From Gillisia hiemivivida (GTDB lineage: Bacteria; Bacteroidota; Bacteroidia; Flavobacteriales; Flavobacteriaceae): DNA of 64,000 bases. The position numbers were made by a program, and so were the translations under genes. The notes below the pieces were generated by a model. That model searched no databases, had not been told where the DNA came from, and saw only the letters and a list, made by a program, of their open reading frames with translations. The stretch lies in NCBI RefSeq assembly GCF_007997295.1, contig NZ_VORY01000010.1:1-64000 (forward strand). The letters are read 5' to 3'. Below, piece after piece: positions 8,458-16,022 of the stretch (positions are counted from its first letter, which is position 1; every line of letters starts with the position of its first letter).

Positions 8458-10152
8458 ATGCGCTGGACGCTAAAGCCAAAACCCAATAGTGAAATTGTTA
8501 GTAAACTAGCTTCACAACTTGGAATAGAAATTCCTATTGCCTCGTTGTTAGTGCAACGGGGAATAGAAACCTTTGAAGAAGCTAAAAAATTCTTCAGGCC
8601 TTCTTTGGAAGATCTACATGATCCATTTTTAATGAAGGATATGGATAAGGCTATAGAGCGAATAGAACAAGCCATAGAGCAAGAGGAGAATATTATGGTC
8701 TTTGGAGATTATGATGTAGATGGAACCACTAGCGTTGCCTTGGTTTCTTCTTATTTAAAGACCTTTTATCCAAATGTGGTTTCCTATATCCCAGACAGAT
8801 ATGCGGAAGGCTATGGAGTTTCCTATATGGGAATCAATTTTGCGGCAGATAATGATATCTCTCTTATAATTGCGTTAGACTGCGGAATAAAGGCAATTGA
8901 AAAAGTCGCTTATGCAGCTGAAAAGAATATAGATTTTATTATTTGTGATCATCACAGGCCGGGCACAGAAATTCCAAAAGCTGTGGCGGTTCTCGATCCA
9001 AAAAGAGAAGATTGCGACTATCCATATAAAGAGCTTTGTGGCTGCGGAGTTGGTTTTAAGCTTTTGCAAGCCTGGACCATTAAAAAGAACATTCCCATAG
9101 ATATTTTATTTCCCTATTTAGATCTTGTCGCTACGGCAATAGGAGCAGACATTGTTCCTATAACCGGAGAGAATAGGATCTTGGCCTATCACGGACTTCA
9201 TGTTATAAATGTAGCTCCAAGACCTGGCTTTAAAGCAATTATAGCACAAATAAAAAAACAAACTCTCACTATTACCGATGTTGTATTTATTCTGGCACCA
9301 AGAATTAATGCCGCCGGAAGAATGAAGCATGGTTTGCATGCTGTTAATTTGTTGGTAGAAGATGATATGGAGGTTGCCAAGCAATATGCATCAGAAATTG
9401 AAGCATATAATTCCGAGCGTCGAGAAGCGGATAAAGGTATTACCGTTGAGGCTCTACAACAAGTGGAAGATCTGGATGAAAAGGAGCGCTTTACAACCGT
9501 AGTCTATCAGGAGGACTGGCATAAAGGAGTAATTGGGATTGTAGCCAGTCGATTGATTGAAACTTATTATCGTCCAACTTTGGTGTTTACTAAAAGCGGT
9601 GACAAACTAGCGGCCTCGGCTAGGTCTGTAAAAGGATTCGATGTGTACAATGCGCTAGAAGCTTGTACAGAACATATTGAACAATTTGGCGGACATATGT
9701 ATGCTGCTGGACTAACTTTAGCTGAATCTCAGTATGATGCATTTAAACTAAAATTCGAAGAGGTAGTTTCGGGAAGTATCGAGAATTATATGCTAACTCC
9801 TGAAATTTCTATAGATGCTGAAATAAAACTAGCAGATATCAATCCGAAATTCCATAGAATATTGAAGCAATTTGAACCCCACGGCCCGGGAAATATGTCT
9901 CCTATTTTCTTAAGTACAAATCTGAAAGACACAGGCTATGGCAAATGTGTGGGTGGAGATGATCTTCATTTAAAATGTGCAGTGAAACAAGGAAAAACTA
10001 AAAGTCAAATTGGAGCTATTGGTTTTAATTTGGGTGCTAAAAAAGAACTGATAATTAATTCACAATCTTTTGATGCCGTTTATTCCATAGATGAGAATGA
10101 ATGGAATGGGAATGTGAGTTTGCAGTTAAAGCTTAAGGATATTAAGGCTTAA
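8458..10152 (+). CDS. recJ: single-stranded-DNA-specific exonuclease RecJ
   Basis: 5'-3' ssDNA exonuclease of recombinational and mismatch repair, a DHH phosphoesterase. Motif FGDYDVDGTTS (Asp84, Asp86, Asp88) and the DHH triad at residues 164-166 (ICDHHRPG) bind the metal ions. The DHHA1 domain follows with SARSVKGFDVYNAL and FGGHMYAAGLTL. A C-terminal OB fold includes KQFEPHGPGNMSPIF. The 564-aa length is typical. A possible -7 element TACATTTG is at 8424-8431. Confidence 0.95.
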   Translation: MRWTLKPKPNSEIVSKLASQLGIEIPIASLLVQRGIETFEEAKKFFRPSLEDLHDPFLMKDMDKAIERIEQAIEQEENIMVFGDYDVDGTTSVALVSSYLKTFYPNVVSYIPDRYAEGYGVSYMGINFAADNDISLIIALDCGIKAIEKVAYAAEKNIDFIICDHHRPGTEIPKAVAVLDPKREDCDYPYKELCGCGVGFKLLQAWTIKKNIPIDILFPYLDLVATAIGADIVPITGENRILAYHGLHVINVAPRPGFKAIIAQIKKQTLTITDVVFILAPRINAAGRMKHGLHAVNLLVEDDMEVAKQYASEIEAYNSERREADKGITVEALQQVEDLDEKERFTTVVYQEDWHKGVIGIVASRLIETYYRPTLVFTKSGDKLAASARSVKGFDVYNALEACTEHIEQFGGHMYAAGLTLAESQYDAFKLKFEEVVSGSIENYMLTPEISIDAEIKLADINPKFHRILKQFEPHGPGNMSPIFLSTNLKDTGYGKCVGGDDLHLKCAVKQGKTKSQIGAIGFNLGAKKELIINSQSFDAVYSIDENEWNGNVSLQLKLKDIKA

Positions 10153-10185
10153 ATGATTTACTCGATCCCGATGCTTATCAGATTG

Positions 10186-10395
10186 CTCGAAGGGATTTTG
10201 ATGTCGTTCTGAAAGCAGTGAAACGGATTGAGGAATCTCTATGAACCAGAATCATCTTTACTGGAGATCCCTCCTGTCGTCGGGATGACAACAAATGGAG
10301 TTTTCATTCTATAGAAAACTTAAATTTATAAATAGTTCTAGGAACGCTTGAAGTGACAAGAGGGATTCGTCATATTGAGCTTGTCGAAATATGGT
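10186..10395. repeat. dispersed intergenic repeat, family B, composite copy
   Basis: The 280-nt gap after recJ contains fragments that recur elsewhere in the window: CTGAAAGCAGTGAAACGG with ATTGAGGAATCTCTAT, a block around CCTCCTGTCGTCGGGATGAC, and TTCGTCATATTGAGCTTGTC. Related fragments occur near 14.4, 41.07 and 53.5-53.76 kb. No gene or terminator is apparent in the rest of the gap. Confidence 0.5.
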
Positions 10396-10433
10396 TTTAT
10401 GCAACAAACTTAGACATTCAATGGATATACAAA

Positions 10434-10613
10434 TTATTTTTTATTTTCTTTAGGATCTTTACTCCAAAGCAGTAAACCCGTGCCAGTGCCAGCAAGTAAA
10501 CCCAATATCGTTCCATATTCTTCTTCAAAGAATATTAACAAAATAATCGTTGGAACTAAAATTGCAATTCCAATTTTTTGAGCCTTCTTTAAATTAGATA
10601 ATAATTTTATCAT
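10434..10613 (-). CDS. small two-span membrane protein coupled to lpxH
   Basis: A 59-aa protein with a basic N-terminus (MIKLLSNLKKAQK), two hydrophobic segments (about residues 14-29 and 35-50, the second glycine-rich with GTGTG) and a charged tail (SKDPKENKK). The ATG at 10613 is separated by one base from the lpxH stop (10615-10617), so the genes are probably translationally coupled. I recognise no family. The intact frame, typical membrane topology and tight spacing support it as a real gene. Confidence 0.65.
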   Translation of the reverse strand: MIKLLSNLKKAQKIGIAILVPTIILLIFFEEEYGTILGLLAGTGTGLLLWSKDPKENKK

Positions 10614-10614
10614 A

Positions 10615-11370
10615 TCAACTTAATTTTTCAAGTTTCAATTCTTCCCCATCAAAAACAGCAAAAGTGTAATAATCGATCCAATCTCCTGTGTTTATATAGG
10701 TTGAGGTCTTGGAAAGTTCAATTTCCAAAGGCAGATGTCTGTGTCCGAAAAGGAAATAATCGAAGTGTTGAGTTTCTAATTTTTTACGGCAGTATTGAAT
10801 TAACCATTCCCCTTCTTCCCCTAAAAATTTTTCATCTTCTACTCCAGAGATCAATTTATTTTTTACAGATAAATGCTGCGCTATAGGCACACCGATATCT
10901 GGATGTAACCATTTATATAAGAATTTAAACAATGGATTTGTAAACACTTTTTTCATCCTCTTGTATCCTTTATCGCCAGGGCCTAAACCGTCACCATGAC
11001 CAATCAGGAATGTTTTGGAATTGAATTGGAATTCCTTTGGTTCATGAAAAACGGGAATGTTGAGTTCTTTTTCAAAATAATCCTTCATCCAGAGATCATG
11101 ATTCCCCACAAAGAAATAGATTGGGATTCCGCTATCCCTAATTTCGGCAAGTTTGCCTAAGGTGCGTACAAATCCTTTTGGAACTACATGTTTATACTCG
11201 AACCAAAAATCGAAAAGATCACCTAGCAAGAATATTGCAGCAGCATCTTCCTTTATTTCGTCCAGCCATTTTACAAACTTTGCTTCTCTGGGTTTGCTTT
11301 CCTCTTGAGTAGGTGCGCCTAAATGATTATCGCTTGAAAAGTATAGTTTTTTGCCTTTCGGAATATTCAT
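10615..11370 (-). CDS. lpxH: UDP-2,3-diacylglucosamine diphosphatase LpxH
   Basis: Calcineurin-like phosphoesterase that hydrolyses UDP-2,3-diacylglucosamine to lipid X in lipid A synthesis at the inner membrane. Metal-binding motifs appear in order: SSDNHLG, LLGDLFDFWFEY, FVGNHDLWM, IGHGDG and FGHRHLPL. The start is taken at 11370 (MNIPKGKKLYFSSDNH), giving 251 aa. The frame extends upstream to 11481, but that stretch reads into a structured intergenic element and is not family-like. Confidence 0.9.
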   Translation of the reverse strand: MNIPKGKKLYFSSDNHLGAPTQEESKPREAKFVKWLDEIKEDAAAIFLLGDLFDFWFEYKHVVPKGFVRTLGKLAEIRDSGIPIYFFVGNHDLWMKDYFEKELNIPVFHEPKEFQFNSKTFLIGHGDGLGPGDKGYKRMKKVFTNPLFKFLYKWLHPDIGVPIAQHLSVKNKLISGVEDEKFLGEEGEWLIQYCRKKLETQHFDYFLFGHRHLPLEIELSKTSTYINTGDWIDYYTFAVFDGEELKLEKLS

Positions 11371-11459
11371 GTTTCGAGTTTGGACGTGTAAATATAAGTA
11401 TTTTAGGAAAGTAGCAGAACTATTGAATTTCAGTTCTTCCTTTATTTGTAAGCAGTTTT

Positions 11460-11542
11460 GCGCAAGGGATGGCAGCGGCATCCCCCGATCTTTATCGGGG
11501 ATAGAGCGTACAGCCCGACCTTGCTTTTCTGCAAGGTTGCGC
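11460..11542. ncRNA. structured intergenic element (junction-like fold)
   Basis: An outer 6-bp stem (GCGCAA at 11460-11465 with TTGCGC at 11537-11542) encloses three hairpins: GGATG/CATCC, CCCCGAT/ATCGGGG and CCTTGC/GCAAGG. The unpaired parts include AGCCCG. It fills the space between the queD stop, which it abuts, and the lpxH start. It may be a processed RNA element, an mRNA stability structure or a mobile palindrome. Strand and function cannot be decided. Confidence 0.5.
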
Positions 11543-11543
11543 C

Positions 11544-11996
11544 CTAGAAATTATCACTGGCATACCACTCTGCAAAAGAGGTATCTGTTTCCTGTAGCTT
11601 TAAAGAGAACAACTTGATTTGGGAAGGCAACTGTCTCTTGATCTTATCGGCAAAATCTATCACCATATTCTCGCTTGTTGGTTGGTACTCTACCAAGATC
11701 ACATTATGATCTCTGCTTTCCAATTCTCTCGCAAGCTCTATGTGTGGAGTGTTTTTGTTGAAAACAGTAGCATGATCGAATTTATCTACGATCTCCGATT
11801 TCACGATCTTTTTAAGATCGGTAAAATCTATCACCATTCCATATTTTACATTGTTGGTATCTGTAATTGGCGTTCCAATTACCGTAACGCTTAGCTTATA
11901 ACTATGGCCGTGCACATTCTTGCACTTCCCGTCATAGCCGTAAAGCGCATGTCCGGTTTCAAAAGAAAATTGTTTGGTGATCCTAATCTTACTCAT
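11544..11996 (-). CDS. queD: 6-carboxytetrahydropterin synthase QueD
   Basis: Converts 7,8-dihydroneopterin triphosphate to 6-carboxy-tetrahydropterin in queuosine/preQ0 synthesis (PTPS fold). Zinc ligands are the His in FETGHALYG and the two in NVHGHSYKL. The catalytic Cys is in DGKCKNVHGH. The start is set at 11996 (MSKIRITKQFSFETGH), giving 150 aa. The upstream in-frame ATG at 12014 adds six residues not expected in the family. lpxH lies downstream on the same strand. Confidence 0.9.
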   Translation of the reverse strand: MSKIRITKQFSFETGHALYGYDGKCKNVHGHSYKLSVTVIGTPITDTNNVKYGMVIDFTDLKKIVKSEIVDKFDHATVFNKNTPHIELARELESRDHNVILVEYQPTSENMVIDFADKIKRQLPSQIKLFSLKLQETDTSFAEWYASDNF

Positions 11997-12081
11997 AACT
12001 GCAATTTGATGCAAAGGTACTAGATTTTCCTTCTAAAAGTTTTAGATACAATCAAAGCTTTCTATCCCTACATTTGTAAGC

Positions 12082-12227
12082 TTTAATCCCTCATTGAGGG
12101 TTTAATTCCCCGAGGCCTGCCCGAAAAAAAATTCATTCAGGCGGACTTGCCTCGAATTTTTAAAAGTATTTTCCTCCCGAACCATCGGGACATACATCAT
12201 GGGCTTGCCCCGAGGTTCTTGATTTGG
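12082..12227 (+). repeat. dispersed intergenic repeat, family A, full copy
   Basis: A full-length unit of about 145 bp. It begins with TCCCTCATTGAGGG, TTTAATTCCCC and GAGGC. The middle contains a complementary CTTGCCTCG and AATTTTTAAAAGTATTTTC. It ends with GGGCTTGCCCCGAGG and TTCTTGATT. The arms CGAGGC/GCCTCG and CCCGAGG are complementary, so the unit can fold. The closest relative is at 50.9 kb. It sits between divergent queD and the oxygenase gene. The remaining ~130 nt of this gap hold nothing recognisable. Confidence 0.7.
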
Positions 12228-12273
12228 GGAGAAATTACAACTTAATGTTCCAAATACTTAATATAGGAAGGGG

Positions 12274-12924
12274 ATGAGTGAAATGTTAGAATTGTATGAC
12301 CAATTAGAGTTCCAAGAGAATCCTCTTTACGAACGCATTATTACAGATCTGGTTACAAAACAATACAGCATAATTGATGATTTCTTTAATTTAGAAGAGG
12401 TTGGAAAACTACGCGCAACCTTATTACAGGAATATGAAGAGGACAATTTTAAGAAGGCTGCAATAGGGAATAGAGTAAATGAAGTCATTGAAAAATCTGT
12501 GCGTGGAGATTTTATTCTTTGGCTAAATGAGGCTGATGCAGGTGAGAATGAAAAGATCTTTTTTAATAAAATAAATCCATTTATTTCTTATTTGAACAAG
12601 ACCTGTTTCTTAGGGATTCTTTTTAAGGAATTCCATTATGCTTTATATCCAACAGGAACTTTTTATAAAAGGCATTTGGACACCTTTCAAAATGACGACA
12701 GGCGTAAGCTTTCTTTGGTTTGTTATTTGAATAATGAAGATTGGAAACCAGAAAATGGTGGGGAATTAGTTATTTATAAAAATGAAGCTGGTATAGATAA
12801 TCCAATTACTATTTATCCTTTCCCTGGAAGAGTAGTGGTGTTTGAAAGTCAGATCTTGGAACATGAAGTAAAGCCTGTAAATACCATGCGATTAAGTATT
12901 ACCGGATGGTTAAAAACACGCTAG
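12274..12924 (+). CDS. 2OG-Fe(II) oxygenase (prolyl-4-hydroxylase-like)
   Basis: Iron- and 2-oxoglutarate-dependent dioxygenase of the P4H-alpha/SM-20 type. The facial triad is His134 and Asp136 (YKRHLDTF) and His197 (LEHEVKPV), with Arg206 (MRLSITGW) in the 2-oxoglutarate-binding position. The core strand motif LVCYLNNEDWKPENGGELVI is typical. The protein has 216 aa, no signal peptide and should be cytoplasmic. The substrate cannot be read from the sequence. It stands alone, converging on the small membrane-protein genes at 12925. Confidence 0.85.
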   Translation: MSEMLELYDQLEFQENPLYERIITDLVTKQYSIIDDFFNLEEVGKLRATLLQEYEEDNFKKAAIGNRVNEVIEKSVRGDFILWLNEADAGENEKIFFNKINPFISYLNKTCFLGILFKEFHYALYPTGTFYKRHLDTFQNDDRRKLSLVCYLNNEDWKPENGGELVIYKNEAGIDNPITIYPFPGRVVVFESQILEHEVKPVNTMRLSITGWLKTR

Positions 12925-13056
12925 TTATTTTTTGAATTTCTTATAAAGCACAACCCCTATGAGGGCTATGGCAATAAGTATCCAAAACCCCATTCCACTC
13001 AAAAACGAGAAAATATCATAAGTGGTTTCACTTACAGGCACCTCATTTTGTGTCAT
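12925..13056 (-). CDS. tiny single-span membrane protein 1 (43 aa)
   Basis: A 43-aa frame: an acidic/polar N-terminus (MTQNEVPVSETTYDIFSFLS), one hydrophobic span at about residues 22-38 (GFWILIAIALIGVVLY) and a KKFKK tail. The positive tail predicts N-out/C-in topology. Its stop codon abuts the convergent oxygenase gene. It is the last of three similar tiny genes in a row, 3 nt downstream of the next. No family recognised. Confidence 0.6.
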   Translation of the reverse strand: MTQNEVPVSETTYDIFSFLSGMGFWILIAIALIGVVLYKKFKK

Positions 13057-13059
13057 TTC

Positions 13060-13224
13060 CTAGTGTTTTTTCATGTAATTTCTAGAATACAGAAAGATGG
13101 CCACAATTAAAAAGATGGCAAAGATATACCATTTATTCTCTAGGAGGAATTCCCAAATGGTAAATCCCCACTCCTGCTCTGGGGTTGCTTGTTGCTCTTT
13201 TGGTATTCCGTCTTGAAATGACAT
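13060..13224 (-). CDS. tiny single-span membrane protein 2 (54 aa)
   Basis: A 54-aa frame: a polar N-terminal half rich in Gln/Glu/Pro (MSFQDGIPKEQQATPEQEWG), an amphipathic stretch FTIWEFLLEN, one span at about residues 31-47 and a short basic tail (SRNYMKKH). It lies 3 nt upstream of tiny protein 1 and 34 nt downstream of tiny protein 3, so the three are probably one transcript. Same architecture as its neighbours. No family recognised. Confidence 0.6.
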   Translation of the reverse strand: MSFQDGIPKEQQATPEQEWGFTIWEFLLENKWYIFAIFLIVAIFLYSRNYMKKH

Positions 13225-13258
13225 AGTTTGAATTTTATAGAAAGATAAAAATTAAATT

Positions 13259-13438
13259 TTAGGACACGGGATTTCTTTTTTTATTTTTTTTGAATAACAT
13301 TATCAAAAATATTGCTAAGCTAATTAAAACTATAGCCAGTAAAAGATAAAAATTATCTCCTACGAAATAACCAATTTCATATCCTAAATCGTAAGCTTTT
13401 CCTCCTTCTTGAGAAGTGTCTTGTAAAATTGCAATCAT
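13259..13438 (-). CDS. tiny single-span membrane protein 3 (59 aa)
   Basis: A 59-aa frame: N-terminus MIAILQDTSQEGGKAYDLGY, then one strongly hydrophobic span at about residues 29-49 and a very basic tail (FKKNKKRNPVS). It is the first of three tiny membrane-protein genes and begins 20 nt downstream of the crotonase stop, so it could share that transcript. Function unknown. Confidence 0.6.
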   Translation of the reverse strand: MIAILQDTSQEGGKAYDLGYEIGYFVGDNFYLLLAIVLISLAIFLIMLFKKNKKRNPVS

Positions 13439-13458
13439 GTTATTAGTAGTTATTTATT

Positions 13459-14226
13459 TTATTTTTTGAATTTTGATAAGGCATTTTTAGTGAATTCCGA
13501 TAGCACCAATTCGCCTGAGACTGCAGCCCGAGCGATCAATAATTTATCCCAATGCGCAGTATTCTCCCAAAGCACTTTTTTCATTTCTTGAGTAGCCTGA
13601 GGATTGTATGAAGCTAATTTTTCAGACAATAATTCTACTTCCTTGTCTAGGTCTGAAATTGATTCGAAGACCTTTGCAAAAAGGCCTTTGTCTTGTGCCC
13701 AATAGGCATTCTTCCATTCATGAGCAGAAAGACTTAACTCAGATAAAGCGGCTAATCCCATTTTACGTTCTACTGCAGGAGCAATAACAAAAGGGCCAAT
13801 TCCTATAGTAAGTTCAGATAGTTTAATTGCAGCTGCTTCTGTAGCCATAGTATAATCGCAAGCTGCGGCTAAGCCAACTCCACCACCAACGGTTTTCCCC
13901 TGAATTCGTCCAATAATTAGTTTCTTGCACATTCTCATGGCATTTATCACGTTGGCAAAGCCTGAGAAGAACTGTTTCCCTTGTTCCAAATTCTCTATCG
14001 CCACCAATTCATCAAAAGATGCTCCCGCACAGAAAGCCTTTTCGCCTTCAGATTTAAGAATTATCACATTTACCTCTTCATTATCAGATAATTTCTGAAA
14101 TTCTTTTTGAAGTCTTTCTAATAATTCTGAAGGAAAGGAATTACTGGCAGGATGCCCAAATTCTATAGTGGCAATTTTATTTTGAATGCTTGTATATAAA
14201 CTTCCGTTCTCGCGGGTAGTGCTCAT
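13459..14226 (-). CDS. enoyl-CoA hydratase/isomerase family protein
   Basis: Crotonase-fold protein of 255 aa acting on an acyl-CoA. The oxyanion-hole segments are KAFCAGASFDEL (about residues 63-74) and IQGKTVGGGVGLAAACDY (108-125). In the second segment the first catalytic Glu of classical hydratases (GGCEL) is a Gly (GGVGL), while the second Glu is kept in LSELTIGIGP (Glu138). One-Glu crotonases are often isomerases or other activities, so plain hydratase function is not assured. The start at 14226 (MSTTREN) is preferred to the upstream ATG at 14244. Confidence 0.85.
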   Translation of the reverse strand: MSTTRENGSLYTSIQNKIATIEFGHPASNSFPSELLERLQKEFQKLSDNEEVNVIILKSEGEKAFCAGASFDELVAIENLEQGKQFFSGFANVINAMRMCKKLIIGRIQGKTVGGGVGLAAACDYTMATEAAAIKLSELTIGIGPFVIAPAVERKMGLAALSELSLSAHEWKNAYWAQDKGLFAKVFESISDLDKEVELLSEKLASYNPQATQEMKKVLWENTAHWDKLLIARAAVSGELVLSEFTKNALSKFKK

Positions 14227-14368
14227 AAGAAATAATTTTATCAAATGTAAAGATAAAGAGAATGCTTTAAAAGATTTTAATGTAGCAAGTTGATTAAGTT
14301 GAGTAACCCTTTGAGAGATATTAATATTTTGGAAAGAACATAATAAATTTAGAAATATAATTTTTCAA

Positions 14369-14451
14369 AGCAGATTCCTCCTTCGTCGGAATGACAAGCC
14401 TCTCTTGGTGTCTTTCTGAAAGGAGTGAAACGGATTGAAGAATCTCTAATA
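14369..14451. repeat. dispersed intergenic repeat, family B copy
   Basis: This ~80-bp block contains GATTCCTCCTTCGTCGGAAT and GACAAG, then CTTTCTGAAAGGAGTGAAAC and GGATTGAAGAATCTCTAAT. It is closely related to pieces at 10.2 and 53.5 kb. It lies in the 327-nt gap between the crotonase start and the MATE stop. I see nothing else in that gap. Confidence 0.5.
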
Positions 14452-14553
14452 TTTGAGTATATATTATTAAAGTTTAATATTTTATTTCCGCTGCTATCAT
14501 ACTTGGTTGCATAAAATTTATCTTATAATGCTCAGAGTAACATAATCAATAAT

Positions 14554-15879
14554 TTAAATATCCTTCTTTAAATATTTTCTACGGAATTTAAATACTAAGG
14601 CGCTACTTCTAATAAGCATCCAGGCAAAGAACGCGATCCAAATGGCATATAATTTTAGCCCGAAATAATCACCTATCAATAAAATAGGGGTGAACACTAA
14701 AAAAGTGGCAACCAACAGAAGATTTCGCAAATATTTTGCTTCGCCTAATCCTTTAAAGATCCCGTCGAACATAAAAGCGATTGCATTGATTGGTTGCATT
14801 AGCAACACTAACCAAAATACAGATGAAAACAAAACCAATACGCTGGCTTCTTTGTTAAATATAAGTCCGATCTCATTATAAAAAAGAGCACAAATTCCCA
14901 TTAACATAAGAGCGATTATCACAGAATACTTACTTATCTTTTTACTCAGCTCCCAAAGACTTACATAGTCTTTCGCACCCAATAGTCTTCCTCCAATCGC
15001 ATTTCCTGCATTTGCATAGCCATCTATAAAAAAAGCAAAGAACAACCAGATATTCATAAGAATACTTTGAGCTGCGATATAATTTCTGCCATAATCTGTT
15101 GCATAAGCGTTGGCCAGATAAATGGCAAAATTAAGCGCAGCCGTTCTTATAAATAAGTTCCCGGCCATTAAAAGCAGGCCTCTAAGCCTTGGATTAATAT
15201 TAAAGCTCAATTTTAAATTGAAAGGTGTTTTCTTAAAATAAAACCATAGCGCCATCACTAACATAACTCCCTGTGCTGCTAAACTTGCATAAGCAGCGCC
15301 TTTAAGATGCATGGCAGGAATAAAGTCTTCTACGCCGTAAACAAGTGCATAGTCTAGCACCACGTTGACCAGAGCTCCCGTGAGACTGCATTTCATTGCC
15401 CATAAGGTGTTTTGAAGCCCCCTAAACACCCCGAAAATGGCAAAGGTCACTAAGGTTAGTGGATAGCCAATAGCTCTAATTTGATAGTATTCTTCAGCAT
15501 AATTCAAAATAAGCCCTTCTGCATTATAACTGCTGAAAATGGCTTTGGCAAAAAAAGCAGTTATGGCATAGATTAGAATGCTTAATAATAGGTTAAAAAA
15601 TATGGCTTGCGGAATCAACGTTTTTACGGCGTGTATTCTATTCGATCCTAAATGTTGAGAAACAATCGAGGAGATGGCAGTTTTTGTTTGTGCCACGATC
15701 CATATAATAGCAGAGAGAAAAGAGCCAACGATTCCAGCAGCCGCCAAGGCTTCAATGGGGTTTGTGTCTACATTCCCGATAATTGCGATATCGGTTAGGG
15801 AAATAAGCGGTTCTGCAATCCCCGCGATAATTGCCGGGATAGCGAGTTTGTTGATGTTCTTAAAACTTATTGCAGACAA
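14554..15879 (-). CDS. MATE family efflux transporter (DinF-like)
   Basis: A 441-aa inner-membrane protein with about 12 spans in two six-helix halves. MATE features are the N-terminal AIPAIIAGIAEPLISLTDIA, the segment GNVDTNPIEALAAAGIVGSF, and FFIDGYANAGNAIGGRLLGA in the second half. The family couples Na+ or H+ influx to export of cationic drugs or metabolites. The substrate is unknown. Isolated gene with no regulator beside it. Confidence 0.9.
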   Translation of the reverse strand: MSAISFKNINKLAIPAIIAGIAEPLISLTDIAIIGNVDTNPIEALAAAGIVGSFLSAIIWIVAQTKTAISSIVSQHLGSNRIHAVKTLIPQAIFFNLLLSILIYAITAFFAKAIFSSYNAEGLILNYAEEYYQIRAIGYPLTLVTFAIFGVFRGLQNTLWAMKCSLTGALVNVVLDYALVYGVEDFIPAMHLKGAAYASLAAQGVMLVMALWFYFKKTPFNLKLSFNINPRLRGLLLMAGNLFIRTAALNFAIYLANAYATDYGRNYIAAQSILMNIWLFFAFFIDGYANAGNAIGGRLLGAKDYVSLWELSKKISKYSVIIALMLMGICALFYNEIGLIFNKEASVLVLFSSVFWLVLLMQPINAIAFMFDGIFKGLGEAKYLRNLLLVATFLVFTPILLIGDYFGLKLYAIWIAFFAWMLIRSSALVFKFRRKYLKKDI

Positions 15880-16022
15880 TCTTTAAGTTTGAACGGTAAA
15901 TATAAAATAAGTAATTGCTTTCAGAGTGATGCTTTCGGGAGAAATCCGGCGAGATTAATTAGAATTGCTTAATTATAATCTTATTTTTGAAGGAATAGTA
16001 TCAATAATTATATTCGACCCCT

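Noticed and set aside
11371-11481. N-terminal extension of lpxH starting at an ATG at 11481
   Set aside because: The added residues come from the structured intergenic element; the conserved phosphoesterase fold begins right after the ATG at 11370.
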